From assembly GCF_002483315.1 (NCBI RefSeq), contig NZ_DLHR01000028.1, forward strand, positions 1 to 64,000: a stretch of DNA of 64,000 bases, written 5' to 3'. Source of the DNA: Flavobacterium sp. UBA7663 (GTDB lineage: Bacteria > Bacteroidota > Bacteroidia > Flavobacteriales > Flavobacteriaceae). Under the pieces are notes generated by a model. The model was not told where the DNA came from and did not search any database. It saw only the letters and a program-made list of their open reading frames with translations. Position 1 is the stretch's first letter, and the number at the start of each line of letters is the position of its first letter. This document shows, in pieces, positions 47,690 through 57,348 of the stretch. The position numbers were made by a program, and so were the translations under genes.

Positions 47690-48769
47690 ATGAAAAACAA
47701 AATTACTCTTATTTCCATCTTCTATTGTATTCTTGGAACTTTAATTTATTTCATTGATTTTGAATTCTTAATCAAAAACAATTCTGAATATGTGATACAT
47801 ATTTTTAATTTTTTCAGCTCAATTAGATTTGATTTTCTTCTTTTTGAAAATGAATTAGAAATTCCGTTAGCCGAAGAAGGAAGTTACAGAATTATCCCAC
47901 TTAATAGTATCATTTTTACATTCGTTTTATTAATTGGAAGTTTATTATACTTTATCAGTAACGAAAAGAAAACCCGTTTACTGCGTTTGGCCATGTTGTT
48001 TTTCTTTATTGCAAAATCTGTTCACTTGTTTTTTTTACTATTTAATATTACAGAATCAATCAAAACCTATACTTTTTTAACTCTTTACTATATTTTCATA
48101 GATATCTTTTGGCTTTTCTTAGCCTATAAAGCACTTGTATATTTGAATTCACTAAAAGAATTAATGCCTGTGGAAATAGAAGTGCCAAAACCAGAGATTA
48201 AAACAAATTCAACCGAAAGAGTTAGTGCTAGAGAAATAATGAATCAATCTCTCGAAAAAAAAGCAATACAATTGCCATTTGAAAAAGCTAGCATAGGAGA
48301 TCGATTATTAAATTACTTGTTTGATACTTTTTTTGTTATTTTAATTTTTTCTCCTTACATCTTTGGATTGGCAAAAAGTAAAGAATACAGAGACTCAATT
48401 AATGAATTAGGCTCTGAAATTGGCGAAAATGTTCTTTTTCTACTTTTTATAGCGCTCGGAAGAATTATTTATTATTTATTGAGCGAAGGAATATTTCATA
48501 TTTCTCCGGCAAAAGCTTTAACAGAAACACAAGTTTATGCTACATCTGAAAATAAACTTAATTTCACTACAATAACTGGAAGAACATTTATTAGATTAAT
48601 ACCTTTTGAAGCTTTTAGTTTTTTTGGTAAAAATGGCTGGCACGACGAACTATCTAACACCACTGTTTTGAAGAACAAACAAAACTTAAACACAAAAATT
48701 TACTCCATTTTATTTTTATTAGTCATTTTTATAGCATCTATCATAAATGGAATTTGGGATAAATTTTAA
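47690..48769 (+). CDS. membrane protein with RDD domain
   Basis: A 359-residue polytopic membrane protein. The N-terminal half has about four helices (ISIFYCILGTLIYFIDF, IIFTFVLLIGSLLYFI, LAMLFFFIAKSVHLFFLLF, LYYIFIDIFWLFLAY). A charged linker follows (MPVEIEVPKPEIKTN), and the C-terminal half carries an RDD-type domain (ASIGDRLLNYLFDTFFVILIF, FLLFIALGRIIYYLLSEGIF, SPAKALTETQVY, ITGRTFIRLIPFEAFSFF). The start at 47690 is preferred to the TTG at 47660, which overlaps the metK terminator. RDD proteins include antiporters, but the role here is unknown. Confidence 0.82.
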   Translation: MKNKITLISIFYCILGTLIYFIDFEFLIKNNSEYVIHIFNFFSSIRFDFLLFENELEIPLAEEGSYRIIPLNSIIFTFVLLIGSLLYFISNEKKTRLLRLAMLFFFIAKSVHLFFLLFNITESIKTYTFLTLYYIFIDIFWLFLAYKALVYLNSLKELMPVEIEVPKPEIKTNSTERVSAREIMNQSLEKKAIQLPFEKASIGDRLLNYLFDTFFVILIFSPYIFGLAKSKEYRDSINELGSEIGENVLFLLFIALGRIIYYLLSEGIFHISPAKALTETQVYATSENKLNFTTITGRTFIRLIPFEAFSFFGKNGWHDELSNTTVLKNKQNLNTKIYSILFLLVIFIASIINGIWDKF

Positions 48770-48774
48770 TTTTC

Positions 48775-48808
48775 AAAAAAAGACCATAACTTAGTTATGG
48801 TCTTTTTC
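48775..48808. terminator. bidirectional terminator between RDD and barrel genes
   Basis: Stem AAAGACCATAACT / AGTTATGGTCTTT with minimal loop and A/T tails on both sides. Confidence 0.9.
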
Positions 48809-48816
48809 TTGAATTA

Positions 48817-51561
48817 CTATAAAGTATACTTCAAACTCAGAATAACAAATCTCGGCTGAACTCTATAACTTGAAAAAGTACTTGTTCCTCCTAATTGACT
48901 AAAACTATTAGTATCTAAAGATTTAGTATCTAATAAATTGGTTCCTGATAGTTTCCATTCCCATTTACTATTTTTCTTTTGATACATTAAGCTTGCTGTT
49001 AAGAAATCATATTCACTATCAATTGTTTTGGCTTTATTTCTATTATGAAAATAAGAATACTCCGAAACAAATGAAAATGCATCTAAGAAGAAATACTCCA
49101 AAGTAACCGTTGGACTATCCACATAAATTATATCCGAAAAGTTATCATTAATTGAATAATTATACCCCAACGTTAAGTTTGGTAATGTTTTATAATTCGT
49201 TGAAAAGCTCAAACCATAACTTTGAGAATAGGATTCGATGGTTTGCACTTCAGATGGATTGTTATTTGGATCGGTGTCAGCGTCAGGATAAACACGAATA
49301 TTGTTCGATTTAGACCAATTTACTCCAACTCTTAAATTTGCTTTGTAATATTTTGCAAAAGAACGACCATAATTTCCAGCTGCAGACAAACTCTCATCTG
49401 GAAAATTAGAATTCATATTTTCTGATGATGAAATTTGATTTACGCCTACTAATAATGCTCTATTTTTAATAGCTTCAAGCTGTCTCGTGTACGAAATATT
49501 AGCAAAAATATTCTCAAAATTAAACATGTTGTATTTAAAATAACGCAAAGAATGAACTTGAGATGTAGAATTTTCTAAAAATCTATTTCCACTGAATAAG
49601 CTGTTGTAGTTCGAAAACACATAACCTTGTGCCAACTTATTAATATCTGTAAAATTGTTGGTTAACGAATAATTATAAGTTAACGTTTCCGATTTTTTAA
49701 TCTGCCATAATGCGTACACATCAGGTAAAATTCTATTAAAAGATTGCTTGTTCGATGTTCCAAGTTGTTCATCATTCATATTATATTGATGTACACTAAA
49801 TCCTGGATTAAAAGTAAATTTACCTAGCATAAATTTATAGTGTACACCTAAAAACACATCATTAAACGCATAATTTACATCATTTACTGAAGTTGCATCT
49901 GTTAGATTATTTTGTGTTCCATTGTTTAATATCTGGAAAATTGAAGAGTCAAAATTTTGATATGAATAGGTGTTTCCTAAAGTCAAATTGATATTGCTTT
50001 TTGGAGTCAACATATAATAATAATCAAACTTTGTGTCCACTTTGTTTGTTTGCACAAAACGATTTTGTGTTATATCGTCTCTTACTCCTGCACCTTCATC
50101 AACATATCCTGTTAATAGTGGTGCAAAAGGTAACATTTCTAAATTAGCATTATAAAACGGATCTTCTTTTTGATATAAATGCTGCATTTCAAAAGCAAAA
50201 ACATGCTTATCACTTAACGTGTAATAATAGTTAAGATTTTGATTTATCGAAAAAGGATTTTGCTCTTTTCCTGTATAAATATCAGATAACAAACTTGAAA
50301 ACACACTTGTATTTTCTTTTTGGTCAGAAAACTTAACTAACGCATCATAATCAAAATGTACTTTCTCTGATGGCACATAACTCGAACTCAATTTAAACAA
50401 TACTTGTTTACTATCTTGTCTCGTAAAATCTTCGCGATTTTCTATTATAGTTTCGGTTGTTCCGTCAGGTAAATTATCTGTACGATTTGAAATCGTTGTA
50501 GTTTCAATTTCTGTTTTATTTCCTAATAAAATTCCAAAACCACTTAAAGTCCAAGCTTTCGAGGGATTAAAACTAAAGTTAGCCGCTCCAAAGGTAGATT
50601 CAATATTAGCTGCTTGATTGTTACGAAGTCCCATAATTCCTAAGTCATTAGATGCCACATTGAAAGATGAACCACCTTTACGCATCATATTTTTAAAACC
50701 ACCCGTAAACTTGAAATAGTCTTGAGCCGTCAATGGTAATTCTCCAATATTATTCACATTAGCAATTACATTTAAACTGTATTTCGGACTATAGAAAAAC
50801 AACTTCGGATTAACTATAAATCGAGTGTCTTCCATTCCAACACCAATTCCGGCCGTCATATCTCCAAACCAGAAATTCTTTTTCCCTTCTTTAAGTTTTA
50901 TGTTTATGGCGATACTTTCTTCGTTATTTTCTAATCCTTTTAAATTAGAAACCTCGTTATAATTACGTAAAACTTGAATTTTATCTAAAGCGTCTGCTGG
51001 AATATTTTTGGTAGCTAACTTCGTGTCACCATCAAAGAAATCTTTTCCTTCCACCATTACTTTTTGAACCTTTTTACCTTCGACTTCAATTTCACCGTCT
51101 TTATTTACTTCAACACCTGGAAGCTTTTTCAATACATCTTCCAACTTTCGTTCGGTGCCATTAGTAAACGAATCCGAATTATAAATAATTGTATCACCTG
51201 AAACACTCACTGGCATTTCATGTACAATTTCTACTTCATTTAACTGCGTCCCTTCTTTTAAAACCACTGGATAATTCATTGTAGTTGTTCCAGTTGTAAC
51301 CGATTTTTCAAATGTTTGAAAACCAATATAGCTTACTTTAAGTGTATAAGCCGTGCTCGCTTTTAAATTTAGGATAAATTTTCCCGCTTCGTTTGTAATA
51401 GCATAAGCATCCATGGCTTTTGTTTGTTGGTTAATCGCCATAATATTAGCCATTTCCAAACCTACTCCTGTAGTATCTTTAACAGTACCTTCGAAACGTA
51501 TATTTTGAGAAAAGGCACTTGTAGTAAGTGCCATTATAAAGATAAAAAATATTTTTTTCAT
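48817..51561 (-). CDS. TonB-dependent-receptor-like outer membrane beta-barrel protein
   Basis: A 914-residue outer membrane protein. Signal peptide (MKKIFFIFIMALTTSAFSQ), a carboxypeptidase-regulatory-like domain (FEGTVKDTTGVGLEMANIM to LKVSYIGFQTFEKSV, about 20-100), a plug-like region (PVSVSGDTIIYNSDSFTNG, LEDVLKKLPGVEVNKDGEI; about 115-215), and a long barrel of alternating strands to a C-terminal VILSLKYTL. This arrangement is the TonB-receptor relative annotated with an outer membrane beta-barrel family domain; no TonB box is obvious. Upstream, on the same strand, is a GLPGLI protein, its usual partner. The start 51561 is chosen for its signal peptide. Confidence 0.87.
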   Translation of the reverse strand: MKKIFFIFIMALTTSAFSQNIRFEGTVKDTTGVGLEMANIMAINQQTKAMDAYAITNEAGKFILNLKASTAYTLKVSYIGFQTFEKSVTTGTTTMNYPVVLKEGTQLNEVEIVHEMPVSVSGDTIIYNSDSFTNGTERKLEDVLKKLPGVEVNKDGEIEVEGKKVQKVMVEGKDFFDGDTKLATKNIPADALDKIQVLRNYNEVSNLKGLENNEESIAINIKLKEGKKNFWFGDMTAGIGVGMEDTRFIVNPKLFFYSPKYSLNVIANVNNIGELPLTAQDYFKFTGGFKNMMRKGGSSFNVASNDLGIMGLRNNQAANIESTFGAANFSFNPSKAWTLSGFGILLGNKTEIETTTISNRTDNLPDGTTETIIENREDFTRQDSKQVLFKLSSSYVPSEKVHFDYDALVKFSDQKENTSVFSSLLSDIYTGKEQNPFSINQNLNYYYTLSDKHVFAFEMQHLYQKEDPFYNANLEMLPFAPLLTGYVDEGAGVRDDITQNRFVQTNKVDTKFDYYYMLTPKSNINLTLGNTYSYQNFDSSIFQILNNGTQNNLTDATSVNDVNYAFNDVFLGVHYKFMLGKFTFNPGFSVHQYNMNDEQLGTSNKQSFNRILPDVYALWQIKKSETLTYNYSLTNNFTDINKLAQGYVFSNYNSLFSGNRFLENSTSQVHSLRYFKYNMFNFENIFANISYTRQLEAIKNRALLVGVNQISSSENMNSNFPDESLSAAGNYGRSFAKYYKANLRVGVNWSKSNNIRVYPDADTDPNNNPSEVQTIESYSQSYGLSFSTNYKTLPNLTLGYNYSINDNFSDIIYVDSPTVTLEYFFLDAFSFVSEYSYFHNRNKAKTIDSEYDFLTASLMYQKKNSKWEWKLSGTNLLDTKSLDTNSFSQLGGTSTFSSYRVQPRFVILSLKYTL

Positions 51562-51577
51562 GTGATTTTTTTGAAAA

Positions 51578-52486
51578 TTAACGTCCGCCACCCATTCTAA
51601 ATCCACCTCGTTGACCGCCTGGACCTGAATTCATTTCACGCATTTCTTCCATTTTCTTTTTCACGGTTTCGTCATATTCTTTTTGAGTTACCACTTTTCC
51701 TTTAGAAGCAGGTTTTATTTCAACTTTTTCTTTAGAATTTAAAACTAATTTAGAACACAATATCACTGTTTTCCCATCGTTAACTTCTAAGATTAAACCT
51801 GGCAATCCCCAATAATTTTCTGGACCTTGATTCACAGGAATTTCAGGACAATACCAAGCTGTAATAGTATTCTCTTTAGGCATTTCCCAATCATCTGTAA
51901 AATTGGTCTTTTTAGCTTTTGCAGTATCTTTTACTGTTTCTGCTTTTTTATCACCTTCTTTTTCATTATTCCTGTTTCTAAATCTGAAATTTCTAAAATC
52001 AGACTCACTCACTTTCACTACTGCTGTTGCTTTAAAACAAGTATAATTACCAATTTGTTTTGACTCCCCTTCTAATTTCCAATCGTATTTTGGTAACGAA
52101 TCTTTAATTAAAAACTCTTTCCCAAAGAACTCCTTGTCTACAATATATTGCTTGTCTTTTGCATTTTTGTAGTGTGTTCCACCACCTCCCATCATGGACA
52201 TCATCATTCTTCCTCCTCCTTGTTGACCTGGTGCATCTAATTTTTCTTCTTCTTTGTAAATAGAAGCGGTTTTATCAAAATTTAAAATAAATGTTTTTTC
52301 AAACATTTTTTTCATACGCTCTTCTATTTGTTTTTGCATTTCGGGAGTAATCTCACGGTTTCCACCCATTCCTTTCATGAAATCAGCCGTACTCGTTTTA
52401 GATTCGTAAACCGCCATTCCTTGAAAATTCTGAGCATTTAGAAACCCAGAAATCATAAAAATCGAAGCAATAATAATTTTTTTCAT
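51578..52486 (-). CDS. GLPGLI family protein
   Basis: Secreted 302-residue protein with signal MKKIIIASIFMISGFLNA and the name-giving motif YWGLPGLILEVNDGKT near residue 222. Other shared segments are FQGMAVYESKTST, PKYDWKLEGESKQIGNYTCFKATA and ITAWYCPEIPVNQGPENYWG. It carries Gly/Met-rich tracts (GGGRMMMSMMGGGG, GGQRGGFRMGGGR). The family is usually encoded beside TonB-like barrels as here, and the pair is suspected to handle metals or peptides, though this is not shown. It lies 16 bp upstream of the barrel gene. Confidence 0.88.
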   Translation of the reverse strand: MKKIIIASIFMISGFLNAQNFQGMAVYESKTSTADFMKGMGGNREITPEMQKQIEERMKKMFEKTFILNFDKTASIYKEEEKLDAPGQQGGGRMMMSMMGGGGTHYKNAKDKQYIVDKEFFGKEFLIKDSLPKYDWKLEGESKQIGNYTCFKATAVVKVSESDFRNFRFRNRNNEKEGDKKAETVKDTAKAKKTNFTDDWEMPKENTITAWYCPEIPVNQGPENYWGLPGLILEVNDGKTVILCSKLVLNSKEKVEIKPASKGKVVTQKEYDETVKKKMEEMREMNSGPGGQRGGFRMGGGR

Positions 52487-52607
52487 TCTTTTCAGATGTT
52501 ATAGATGTATATATAGACTACAAAAAGTGCATTTTGTTACACAATTTAACTTCTATTTTTGTGTTTAAGTAGTATATTAGACCCTGATTTTCAGAAATAG
52601 TTTAACG

Positions 52608-53405
52608 ATGCTGGTAAAAAAAACACTATTTATATTAATTTTAAATTTGTTCTGCTTTTCAATGAAAAGTCAAGAACTAATTTCTACCACAAAACAAAAT
52701 AGTATAAAAATAGAATGTGATGTTTTTTTAGGTTTTGATAATCAACAGAATAATTACAGCATCAAAAACAATATTTTAATCAAGAATAGCGAATCCACAA
52801 CCTATCAATACAATAATTTGGGCTTTGGAAAAATTACTCGAGTTGATATTCAAAATCCGCTACAAATTGTAGTTTTCTATAAAAATTTCAACATGGTAGT
52901 GCTTTTAGACAATCAATTAAACGAAATCAAAAAAATAGATTTTAATTTAAAATCAACTCCTGTTACTTTAGAATCAGTGGCGTTGTCTTCCCAAAATCAA
53001 ATTTGGATTTACGATGGTATTTCATCAAAAATAGGCTTATACAATGTAAATACAGATACATTTAAGTGGATTTCTACTATGCTTGAAAATCCAATTTTGT
53101 ATTACGAATCCGATTATACGCATTTTTATTGGACAGATGCTAATTTGAATTTATATCGCATTTCGATTTATGGTACGATTGAAAAATTAGGAAATCTACC
53201 AAAATTTGATTCGATTCAGCTAACAAAAAACGGCAATTCTATTTATCAATTGGAGAATCAATTGTTTTATTACAACCTAACTTCTAAGAGTAGCAGTAAA
53301 ATAGCAATTGATAAAAAAATCATTTCAAAATTTTTCTTTAGAGATGGAATTTTGTCTATTTTTACCCAAAATGAAATTACTAATTACAAATTAATTTTAC
53401 CATAA
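52608..53405 (+). CDS. hypothetical exported protein, beta-propeller-like
   Basis: A 265-residue protein with a signal peptide (MLVKKTLFILILNLFCFSMKSQ). The rest alternates beta-strand-like segments with W/Y and Asp (IWIYDGISSKIGLYNVNTDTFKW, THFYWTDANLNLYRISIYG, IYQLENQLFYYNLTSK), a pattern seen in propeller domains. No T9SS domain or lipobox. It is translationally coupled to the deoxynucleoside kinase gene: stop and start overlap (TAATG). A functional link is unclear, as one is exported and the other cytoplasmic. Confidence 0.72.
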   Translation: MLVKKTLFILILNLFCFSMKSQELISTTKQNSIKIECDVFLGFDNQQNNYSIKNNILIKNSESTTYQYNNLGFGKITRVDIQNPLQIVVFYKNFNMVVLLDNQLNEIKKIDFNLKSTPVTLESVALSSQNQIWIYDGISSKIGLYNVNTDTFKWISTMLENPILYYESDYTHFYWTDANLNLYRISIYGTIEKLGNLPKFDSIQLTKNGNSIYQLENQLFYYNLTSKSSSKIAIDKKIISKFFFRDGILSIFTQNEITNYKLILP

Positions 53406-54019
53406 TGCACATAGCAGTAGCAGGAAATATTGGAGCAGGAAAAACAACGTTAACTCGATTATTAGCCAAACATTTTAAATGGGAACCGCACTTTGAAGAT
53501 GTGGTAGACAATCCCTATTTAGATGATTTTTATCACCAAATGGAACGTTGGAGTTTTAACCTTCAAATTTATTTCTTAAACAGTCGTTTTCGTCAAGTGT
53601 TGCAAATTCGTGAAAGTGGTAAAAACATTATTCAAGACCGAACCATTTATGAAGATGCACATATTTTTGCACCTAATCTTCACGCAATGGGATTAATGTC
53701 AAACAGAGATTTTAATAATTACACTTCGCTTTTCGAATTAATGGAAAGTTTAGTGGGTTCGCCAGACTTATTGATTTATTTAAGAAGTTCGATTCCGAAT
53801 TTAGTAAGCCAAATTCACAAAAGAGGAAGAGATTATGAAAACTCGATTTCAATTGATTATTTGAGTCGTTTGAACGAAAGATACGAAGCATGGATTCAAA
53901 CTTACGACAAAGGAAAATTAGTAATTATTGATGTAGACAATATTGATTTTGTTAACAATCCAGAAGATTTAGGAAACATCATCAACCGAATTGATGCCGA
54001 ATTAAACGGATTATTTTAG
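53405..54019 (+). CDS. deoxynucleoside kinase
   Basis: Phosphorylates deoxynucleosides for salvage in the cytoplasm. P-loop MHIAVAGNIGAGKTTLTRLL at the N-terminus, the catalytic Glu region WEPHFEDVVDNPYLDDFY, WSFNLQIYFLNSRF and the Asp-Arg motif IIQDRTIYEDAHIF. Lid arginines are in HKRGRDYENSISIDYL. Length 204 aa matches the dNK family (dGK/dAK-like in Flavobacteria). Which base it prefers is unknown. Confidence 0.93.
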   Translation: MHIAVAGNIGAGKTTLTRLLAKHFKWEPHFEDVVDNPYLDDFYHQMERWSFNLQIYFLNSRFRQVLQIRESGKNIIQDRTIYEDAHIFAPNLHAMGLMSNRDFNNYTSLFELMESLVGSPDLLIYLRSSIPNLVSQIHKRGRDYENSISIDYLSRLNERYEAWIQTYDKGKLVIIDVDNIDFVNNPEDLGNIINRIDAELNGLF

Positions 54020-54025
54020 ATATAT

Positions 54026-54053
54026 GAAACGCCTCAATTGAGGCGTTTTTTTT
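54026..54053. terminator. bidirectional terminator between dNK and beta-mannosidase
   Basis: Palindrome AAACGCCTCAATTGAGGCGT with T run, closing both convergent genes. Confidence 0.92.
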
Positions 54054-56526
54054 ATTTCAATGTATCAAACAACGATTTCACTTTAATATTTTGAACTGGT
54101 TTCGATAATTTGATGATTCGCTTTTCATTAGGAAATAAATCGAAATAATTCTCTTCAAAAAAAGTATCATTTTCCGAATACAGAAAAACATCCTTCGCTA
54201 AAACATCGGTAGAAATTTCAATAGTTACTTCATCAATAGTTTTGATTTCGATATTTGGTTTTGATAATTTTAAATCTTTTGGTTTATCAAAAAAGAAAGC
54301 ACTTTCAAAATGATTATCGCCTGAAATAAATTCTAATTTTATATATGAATTTTGTGTATCAATTTCCTTTAATGAAGGAAAAGGCAATAAAATAGCTGAC
54401 ACATTTGAACTAGCATCTGATTTACAATATGCCTTTTTCTCCCATAATAGTTGACCTTTAAAATTTCTGATTTCAACTTTTAATTCTCCAGCATAATTTT
54501 GCATTCCATCATTGATAACAAAAAACTTATAAATTCCACTATCCGTTACCTCGGCTGACAAAAGCACGTTCTCAAAACTTCGCTTCGCTTGATAATGAAA
54601 CGCTTTCCAATTTCCATAATAATCCAACGAACTCCAAGACGTAACTGGCCAACAATCATTGAATTGCCAATATAGTGTTCCCATACAATATGATTTGGCT
54701 CTTCGGTGGGCTTCAATTGCGGTTTTCATTCCACGAGCTTGCAACAATTGGGAAACATATAAGTAATCTTCAAAATTTTTTGGAACCACATAATCGCGTT
54801 CCATGTACTCGTTTATGGTTTCGTAACCTGTTGGGTGTTTTTGATGATTTTTAAAAGCATCGGAAGAGAAATTCAAATCTTCTTTATCCATCACTTTTTG
54901 CAAGGTTTCCAAATTTGGCAAGCCTTGAAAACCATATTCACTCATAAAACGCCCCACTTTTTTCTCATAAATTTCAAACGGTTCTTTTCCCCACCAAACG
55001 CCCCAATAATGCGAATCACCTTGCAACAAACTTTCTTTTCTTCCCCAACCAATCGAAGGTGACGAAGACCAATAAATGTTTTTTTCTTTCGGAAGTAAAC
55101 TATCTAATGTCTGCGGAATCATTCCGTGAAATACTTTTTTGTAATCGTTCCAAATTTGGGTGGAATCTGCTTTGGAATAGTTGAATTGTTTTTGCCAACC
55201 CCAATTGTGCCAACCTTCGTCGTTTTCATTATTGCCACACCAAATCGCAATACTTGGATGATTTTGTAAACGATTCACGTTATCAATTACTTCTTGTTTT
55301 ACATTTTCAACAAATTTTTCATCGCCCGGATACATCGAACAAGCAAACATAAAATCTTGCCAAACTAAAATTCCGTTAGCATCACAAGCTTCATAAAACG
55401 CATCATCAAAATAAACGCCACCGCCCCAAACACGAAGCATGTTCATATTCGCTTTTTTAGCATTTTCGACTAAAGAAAAATAAGTGGAATCAGAAACTCG
55501 TGGTAAAAAACTATCTGGCGGAACCACATTAGCACCTTTTATGAAAACCGATTTCCCATTTAATTTGAAATAAAAACTTTTTCCATGTTGGTCATTTTCC
55601 TGAATTAATTCGATAGTTCGCAAACCAATATTTAATTTTTTTGAATCCAATAACTGGTTTTTCTGACTGATTTCAACAGCAAAAGGATACAAATTTGCTT
55701 CGCCTAATCCATTACACCACCACAATTTTGGATTCGCAATTTCATATGGCATTTTGATTTTATTCTTTCCTTTTTTAAGATTGAAAGTTTGAGATTTGTC
55801 ATTGATTTTTAGCTGAATCGTTTTTGCTTTGGAAACGTAAATTTCGGTTGTGAATTCTAAAATCGCTTTTTTGTCATTCAATTCAACTTGACTGAATTTT
55901 ATGTTTTCAATTTTAGCCGAATTCCAAAATTTCAATTGTACTTTCTTCCAAATTCCTGCCGTAACGAATCGTGGTCCCCAATCCCAACCGAATTGATATT
56001 GCGCTTTTCGAACAAAAACACGTTTTTTTTCAGGTAAAGTATAAGATAATTTTTTCGCTTCTTCTTTCCCTTTTTGGACTGCCGAATGAAAAACAACTTT
56101 TAAATGATTGGTTCCCACTTTCAAATGTGATCTGGCAGAAATAGTCCATTTTCGGAACATATTATTGGCTTCTAAAACTACTTTTCCGTTCAAAAAAATG
56201 GTTGCATACGTGTCCAAACCCTCAAATTCCAAATCGATATTTTGATTTTTTAGTTCTGATTCTGATAGTGTAAAATGTGTTTCGTATTCCCAATTCTCAT
56301 TTTCAATCCATTGCAATTTTTTTTCGTTGGCTCCGAAAAACGGATCAGGAATTAATTGGTTTTGAAATAAATCGGTGTGAACAGTTCCGGGAATGGTTGC
56401 CTTGTATTTTTTTGCTTCGTTTTGTTTGTAGAATGTCCAGTTTTCTGTTGACAAATTTCGATAGGAAGTTTGTCCAAAAATGGAATAGCAAATGAAAATT
56501 AGAAATAATGTTATTTTTTTAAACAT
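54052..56526 (-). CDS. beta-mannosidase (glycoside hydrolase family 2)
   Basis: Exported exo-beta-mannosidase of 824 residues. Signal MFKKITLFLIFICYSIFG, a sugar-binding jelly-roll (WTFYKQNEAKKYKATIPG, ENWEYETHFTLSE; about 25-190), an immunoglobulin-like domain, and a TIM-barrel catalytic domain. The acid/base Glu lies in WCGNNENDEGW (about residue 433), the nucleophile Glu in FMSEYGFQGLP (about 527). WQFNDCWPVTSWSSLDYYG supports mannosidase over galactosidase. The start ATG (56526) is supplied by a dispersed repeat. It would cut the Man-beta-1,4-GlcNAc bond of N-glycan cores or mannan ends. Confidence 0.92.
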   Translation of the reverse strand: MFKKITLFLIFICYSIFGQTSYRNLSTENWTFYKQNEAKKYKATIPGTVHTDLFQNQLIPDPFFGANEKKLQWIENENWEYETHFTLSESELKNQNIDLEFEGLDTYATIFLNGKVVLEANNMFRKWTISARSHLKVGTNHLKVVFHSAVQKGKEEAKKLSYTLPEKKRVFVRKAQYQFGWDWGPRFVTAGIWKKVQLKFWNSAKIENIKFSQVELNDKKAILEFTTEIYVSKAKTIQLKINDKSQTFNLKKGKNKIKMPYEIANPKLWWCNGLGEANLYPFAVEISQKNQLLDSKKLNIGLRTIELIQENDQHGKSFYFKLNGKSVFIKGANVVPPDSFLPRVSDSTYFSLVENAKKANMNMLRVWGGGVYFDDAFYEACDANGILVWQDFMFACSMYPGDEKFVENVKQEVIDNVNRLQNHPSIAIWCGNNENDEGWHNWGWQKQFNYSKADSTQIWNDYKKVFHGMIPQTLDSLLPKEKNIYWSSSPSIGWGRKESLLQGDSHYWGVWWGKEPFEIYEKKVGRFMSEYGFQGLPNLETLQKVMDKEDLNFSSDAFKNHQKHPTGYETINEYMERDYVVPKNFEDYLYVSQLLQARGMKTAIEAHRRAKSYCMGTLYWQFNDCWPVTSWSSLDYYGNWKAFHYQAKRSFENVLLSAEVTDSGIYKFFVINDGMQNYAGELKVEIRNFKGQLLWEKKAYCKSDASSNVSAILLPFPSLKEIDTQNSYIKLEFISGDNHFESAFFFDKPKDLKLSKPNIEIKTIDEVTIEISTDVLAKDVFLYSENDTFFEENYFDLFPNEKRIIKLSKPVQNIKVKSLFDTLK

Positions 56527-56592
56527 ATAAGTCACATAGGTTTTGAAAGTGAAAGCATCAAATTAAAGAAGTTCATTTAAGTTCATTTAAGA
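56510..56592 (-). repeat. dispersed repeat spanning start of beta-mannosidase
   Basis: On the minus strand: CTTAAATGAACTTAAATGAA (56568-56592) and ACCTATGTGACTTATATG, then TTTAAAA (56517-56541). The second unit recurs ahead of the cryptochrome gene and, diverged, ahead of metZ. Its ATATG supplies the start codon used here. Confidence 0.65.
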
Positions 56593-57267
56593 TTGCAACT
56601 TTTTCTTTAATTGTATTATTTCATCAGGGTTTGCGGTTTCACTTACATCGGTAATGGCGGATGAATGGTACCAATTGGCATTTACCATTTCATTTAATTC
56701 CAAAATATTGATTGAACGCAATCCGCCACCGGGCATTATTTCGATGCGATTATTGGCTTGAATGACTAATTGTTTTAAAACTTCTTTTCCTTCCATGACA
56801 TTTGGAAAAGTTCCAGAAGTTAGAATGGTTGAAAATCCGCACGAGATGACATCTTCCAATGCTTGTTCGTAATTCGAAACGGCATCAAAAGCTCTGTGAA
56901 ATGTACATGGAAATGGTTTTGCTAATTCCACTAAGACTTTATTTTGTTCGAGATTAATTGTTTTATCGTCCTTCAAATTCCCGAAAACAAATCCGTTGAC
57001 TCCTAACTTTTTGATGATTTCGATTTCGGATTTCATATGTTTAAATTCTGCTTCTGAGTAAACGAAATTTCCTCCTCTTGGGCGAATCATCACATATAAA
57101 TCGATGCTTAGATTTTCGCGAGCTTGTTGTATTATTTCTATTGTTGGAGTTGTACCACCAACCGACATGTCTGCACATAATTCCACTCTATCCGCTCCAG
57201 CATTTTGAGCAATTAGAGCAGATTCAAGGTTAAAACAAGCGATTTCGATTTTTTTATTTTGGAACAT
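56587..57267 (-). CDS. cutC: CutC family protein
   Basis: TIM-barrel protein of 226 residues of the CutC family, originally tied to copper homeostasis; that role is disputed and its biochemical activity is not firmly known. Landmarks: IEIACFNLESALIAQNAGADRVELCADMSVGGTTPT, DLYVMIRPRGGNFVYSEAE, CTFHRAFDA, ILTSGTFPNVMEG and IEIMPGGGLRSIN. It stands in a run of glycan-degrading genes (GH2, glycosylasparaginase, GH20), which suggests a sugar-related function in this setting; that is inference. Confidence 0.93.
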   Translation of the reverse strand: MFQNKKIEIACFNLESALIAQNAGADRVELCADMSVGGTTPTIEIIQQARENLSIDLYVMIRPRGGNFVYSEAEFKHMKSEIEIIKKLGVNGFVFGNLKDDKTINLEQNKVLVELAKPFPCTFHRAFDAVSNYEQALEDVISCGFSTILTSGTFPNVMEGKEVLKQLVIQANNRIEIMPGGGLRSINILELNEMVNANWYHSSAITDVSETANPDEIIQLKKKLQS

Positions 57268-57280
57268 AAGTCATGAATAT

Positions 57281-57342
57281 TAGCCACGGATTACACAAAT
57301 TCTCACGGATTAAATAATCCTTAAAATCCTTTAATCTGTGGC
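57281..57342. repeat. palindromic GCCACGGATTA repeat upstream of cutC
   Basis: Ends GCCACGGATT and AATCTGTGGC form a near-perfect inverted terminal pair; inside are TTCTCACGGATTAAATAATC and CTTAAAATCCTTT. Non-coding, about 62 bp, of a size and shape expected for a miniature palindromic element. Confidence 0.65.
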
Positions 57343-57348
57343 AAAAAA

